From the NCBI GenBank assembly GCA_024278555.1, contig JAJRSX010000084.1, positions 1 through 6,647 of the forward strand: a DNA stretch of 6,647 bases, given 5' to 3'. This document shows positions 5,019 through 6,647 of the stretch, in pieces (position 1 is the stretch's first letter; each line of letters opens with the position of its first letter). The notes below the pieces were generated by a model. That model saw only the letters and a program-made list of their open reading frames with translations, did no database searches and was not told the origin of the DNA. The stretch is from a bacterium. Its GTDB lineage: Bacteria; CG2-30-53-67; CG2-30-70-394. Position numbers and translations under genes: made by a program.

Positions 5019-6374
5019 GTGGACCTCGAAGCGGCCTACCGGCGCGACGAGGAGATCCTCCTCCGACCGATCCTAGAGTCGAACCGCAACGTCTACGTCG
5101 CCGTCACCGTGCTCGGCGTCTTGGTGGCGTGGGGCATCTACGCCTATCTCTACCAGTTCCACTACGGCCTCGGGGTCACCGGCCTCAACCGGCCGGTCTA
5201 CTGGGGCTTCTACATCACCAACTTCGTCTTCTTCATCGGGATCAGCCACGCGGGAACCCTGATCTCCGCCATCCTGCGGATCGCCAGGGCGGAGTGGCGG
5301 CGCGCCATCACCCGCTCGGCAGAGGTGATCACGGTGATGGTGATCTTCTTCGGAGCCGCCTCCATCTTGATGGATTTGGGGAGGCCGGACCGCCTGCTCT
5401 TCGTGATCACCCACGGCCGCTTCCAGTCGCCGATCCTCTGGGATGTCACCAGCATCACCATCTACCTGACCTCCAGCAGCCTCTACCTCTATCTGCCGCT
5501 GATCCCCGATATCGCCATCATGCGGGACACGATCCCGAAGCGGCGGTGGTTCTACGCCATCCTCGCCCTCGGCTGGCGCGGCACCCCCAAGCAGTGGCGG
5601 CGGCTGGAGCTGGCAATCCAGGTGATGGCGATCTTGGTCATCCCGGTGGCGGTCTCGGTCCACACGGTGGTCTCCTTCGTCTTCGCCATGACCGTGCAGC
5701 CCATGTGGCACTCGGCGATCTTCGGGCCGTATTTCGTGGTCGGGGCGATCTACTCGGGGATCGCCGCGCTCATCGTCGCCATGGCCATCATCCGCTGGGT
5801 CTACCGCCTGCAGGACTACCTCAAGGATGTCCACTTCCAGAACCTGGGGATCCTCCTCTTCATCATGACCCTCCTGTGGACCTACTTCACCTTCTCCGAG
5901 TACCTCACCACCTTCTACGCCGGCGAGCCGGTCCACATGGCGGTCTTCTGGGCCAAGTTCAGCGGCGAGTACCGGCACGAGTTCTGGGGGATGGTGGTCT
6001 GCTGTCTGGTGATCCCGTGCATCTTCCTCAGCAACCGGCGGATGCGGACCATGGGCGGGATGGTCTTCACCTCCCTGGCGATCACCGTGGGCATGTGGCT
6101 GGAGCGGTTCATCATCGTCGTTCCCACCTTGGCGAACCCGCGCCTCCCGTATGAGCGCGGCGTCTACCACCCGAGCTGGGTGGAGATCTCTCTGCTGGTC
6201 GGGTGCTTCGCCTTCTTCATCCTCCTCTACGTCCTGTTCACCAAGTTCTTCCCCATCGTCTCCATCTGGGAGACCAAGGCGGGGCGAGCCCATGCGGTGC
6301 GCGAGGTCTCCAGCCGGGTGGAGGAGTACCTCCCCGGCGACCCCGCCACGATGGAGGCGGGAGGTGGGTCATGA
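5019..6374 (+). CDS. nrfD: NrfD/PsrC-family quinone-reactive membrane subunit (ActC-like)
   Basis: A 451-residue polytopic membrane protein expected to hold the quinol/quinone site and anchor the complex. I count ten hydrophobic helices, roughly at residues 25-47, 60-86, 100-121, 139-163, 196-224, 235-262, 277-301, 323-340, 346-370 and 388-414. That is longer than classical eight-helix NrfD/PsrC proteins (about 320 residues) and matches ActC and QrcD. Family-like segments include GLNRPVYWGFYITNFVFFIG (55-74) followed by ISHAG, ILWDVTS (139-145), SVHTVVSFVFAMTVQPMWH (213-231) followed by GPYFVVGA, and FSEYLTTFYAGEP (292-304). Polar residues inside helices (His78, Asp142, His215) are candidates for quinone binding or proton transfer. 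The start is GTG 5019, one base after the preceding stop, with an AGAGGGGG ribosome binding site just upstream. The polar C-terminal tail ends in a 4-base ATGA overlap with the next gene. ActC versus QrcD cannot be settled by eye. Confidence 0.93.
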   Translation: MDLEAAYRRDEEILLRPILESNRNVYVAVTVLGVLVAWGIYAYLYQFHYGLGVTGLNRPVYWGFYITNFVFFIGISHAGTLISAILRIARAEWRRAITRSAEVITVMVIFFGAASILMDLGRPDRLLFVITHGRFQSPILWDVTSITIYLTSSSLYLYLPLIPDIAIMRDTIPKRRWFYAILALGWRGTPKQWRRLELAIQVMAILVIPVAVSVHTVVSFVFAMTVQPMWHSAIFGPYFVVGAIYSGIAALIVAMAIIRWVYRLQDYLKDVHFQNLGILLFIMTLLWTYFTFSEYLTTFYAGEPVHMAVFWAKFSGEYRHEFWGMVVCCLVIPCIFLSNRRMRTMGGMVFTSLAITVGMWLERFIIVVPTLANPRLPYERGVYHPSWVEISLLVGCFAFFILLYVLFTKFFPIVSIWETKAGRAHAVREVSSRVEEYLPGDPATMEAGGGS

Positions 6375-6647
6375 GCGGTCCGGCGTGGGGTCGCGGGTCC
6401 GGGAGGGGGGGGCGGTTTGTTGGCCAGGTGGTGGTGGCGTGCGTGCTCTGCGGAGTCCTCTTGGCGGCCATTCGTGTGGCGGCGGAGACCGCCGTCCCCT
6501 CCCTGGCGCAGGGGGCGCGCCGCGGCTGGGAGCTCTTCCTCGCCAAGGGGTGTATCCGTTGCCACACCATCTTCGGGCAGGGGGAGGGGGTGATCGGCCC
6601 GGACCTCGGGCGGATCCACCTCAGCCATCTGTCGCAGGCGGAGCTGG
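6371..6647 (+). CDS. monohaem cytochrome c, 5' part (ActE-like candidate)
   Basis: The first 92 codons of a gene that continues past the right edge. An Arg/Gly-rich start (three Arg in the first 15 residues) is followed by a hydrophobic stretch, about residues 16-34, that can act as signal peptide or anchor. It contains VVAC (21-24), which resembles a lipobox, but the stretch before it is short, so lipidation is uncertain. The mature part has GWELFLAKGCIRCHTIFGQG with a haem site CIRCH at 61-65, then GPDLGRIHL, the usual pattern of a class I monohaem cytochrome c domain. The methionine ligand would lie beyond the window. ATG 6371 overlaps the preceding stop (ATGA) and has GGGAGG at 6359-6364. 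In an Act-type operon a monohaem cytochrome (ActE) is expected to pass electrons to a terminal oxidase. An oxidase-associated cytochrome c is the alternative, since the downstream genes are not visible. Confidence 0.85.
   Translation, partial: MSGPAWGRGSGRGGRFVGQVVVACVLCGVLLAAIRVAAETAVPSLAQGARRGWELFLAKGCIRCHTIFGQGEGVIGPDLGRIHLSHLSQAEL

Noticed and set aside
5073-6293. 406-codon open frame on the minus strand
   Set aside because: It is antisense to the NrfD gene; its Asp/His/Glu/Gly-rich composition is a mirror of hydrophobic codons on the other strand.

Overview
The window comes from a high-GC bacterium with a Gram-negative style of respiration. Evidence is the strong G/C bias at third codon positions, the periplasmic multihaem cytochromes, a Tat-exported molybdopterin-family protein and a polytopic quinone-reactive membrane subunit. 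The dispersed repeats in the first 900 bases are of kinds I associate with large environmental genomes (Desulfuromonadales/Geobacter-like, planctomycete and similar lineages), but the sequence does not let me name a taxon.

Layout: 1-914 is an intergenic block with no convincing gene. It is dense in inverted repeats: two REP-like hairpins in opposite orientation, a 'CACAGAG'-type element, a 'CATGAAG'-type element and a GC-rich dyad. Next is a minus-strand gene for a small two-helix membrane protein (915-1253). A 54-base divergent control region (1254-1307) separates it from a plus-strand operon that runs off the right edge. The operon order is: five-haem c-type cytochrome (1308-1814, broken by an in-frame TAG); Tat-exported molybdopterin-oxidoreductase-like protein (1833-4307); four-cluster ferredoxin-like protein (4304-5017); NrfD/PsrC-family membrane protein with ten helices (5019-6374); and a membrane-anchored or exported monohaem cytochrome c (6371-6647, cut by the window). 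Junctions are tight: an 18-base gap, a 4-base overlap, a 1-base gap and a 4-base overlap.

Together these look like the core of an alternative complex III (ACIII/Act) or a close relative such as Qrc, that is, a membrane quinol:cytochrome c oxidoreductase or periplasmic electron-transfer complex. The five haems of the first cytochrome, the long ten-helix NrfD protein and the following monohaem cytochrome favour Act (ActA, ActB1, ActB2, ActC, ActE) over Qrc, whose QrcA is described as six-haem. Two points differ from the textbook Act complex. ActB is encoded as two separate genes, and the molybdopterin-like subunit keeps a complete four-cysteine Fe-S motif while lacking a Cys/Ser/Sec where a molybdenum ligand would be expected.

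The most noteworthy observation is the amber codon directly before the first CXXCH of the pentahaem cytochrome. The reading frame is otherwise perfect on both sides, so it is a recent nonsense mutation, a base-calling error or, much less likely, readthrough. The second is the pair of GTAG-footed REP-like hairpins whose stems differ but stay fully paired.
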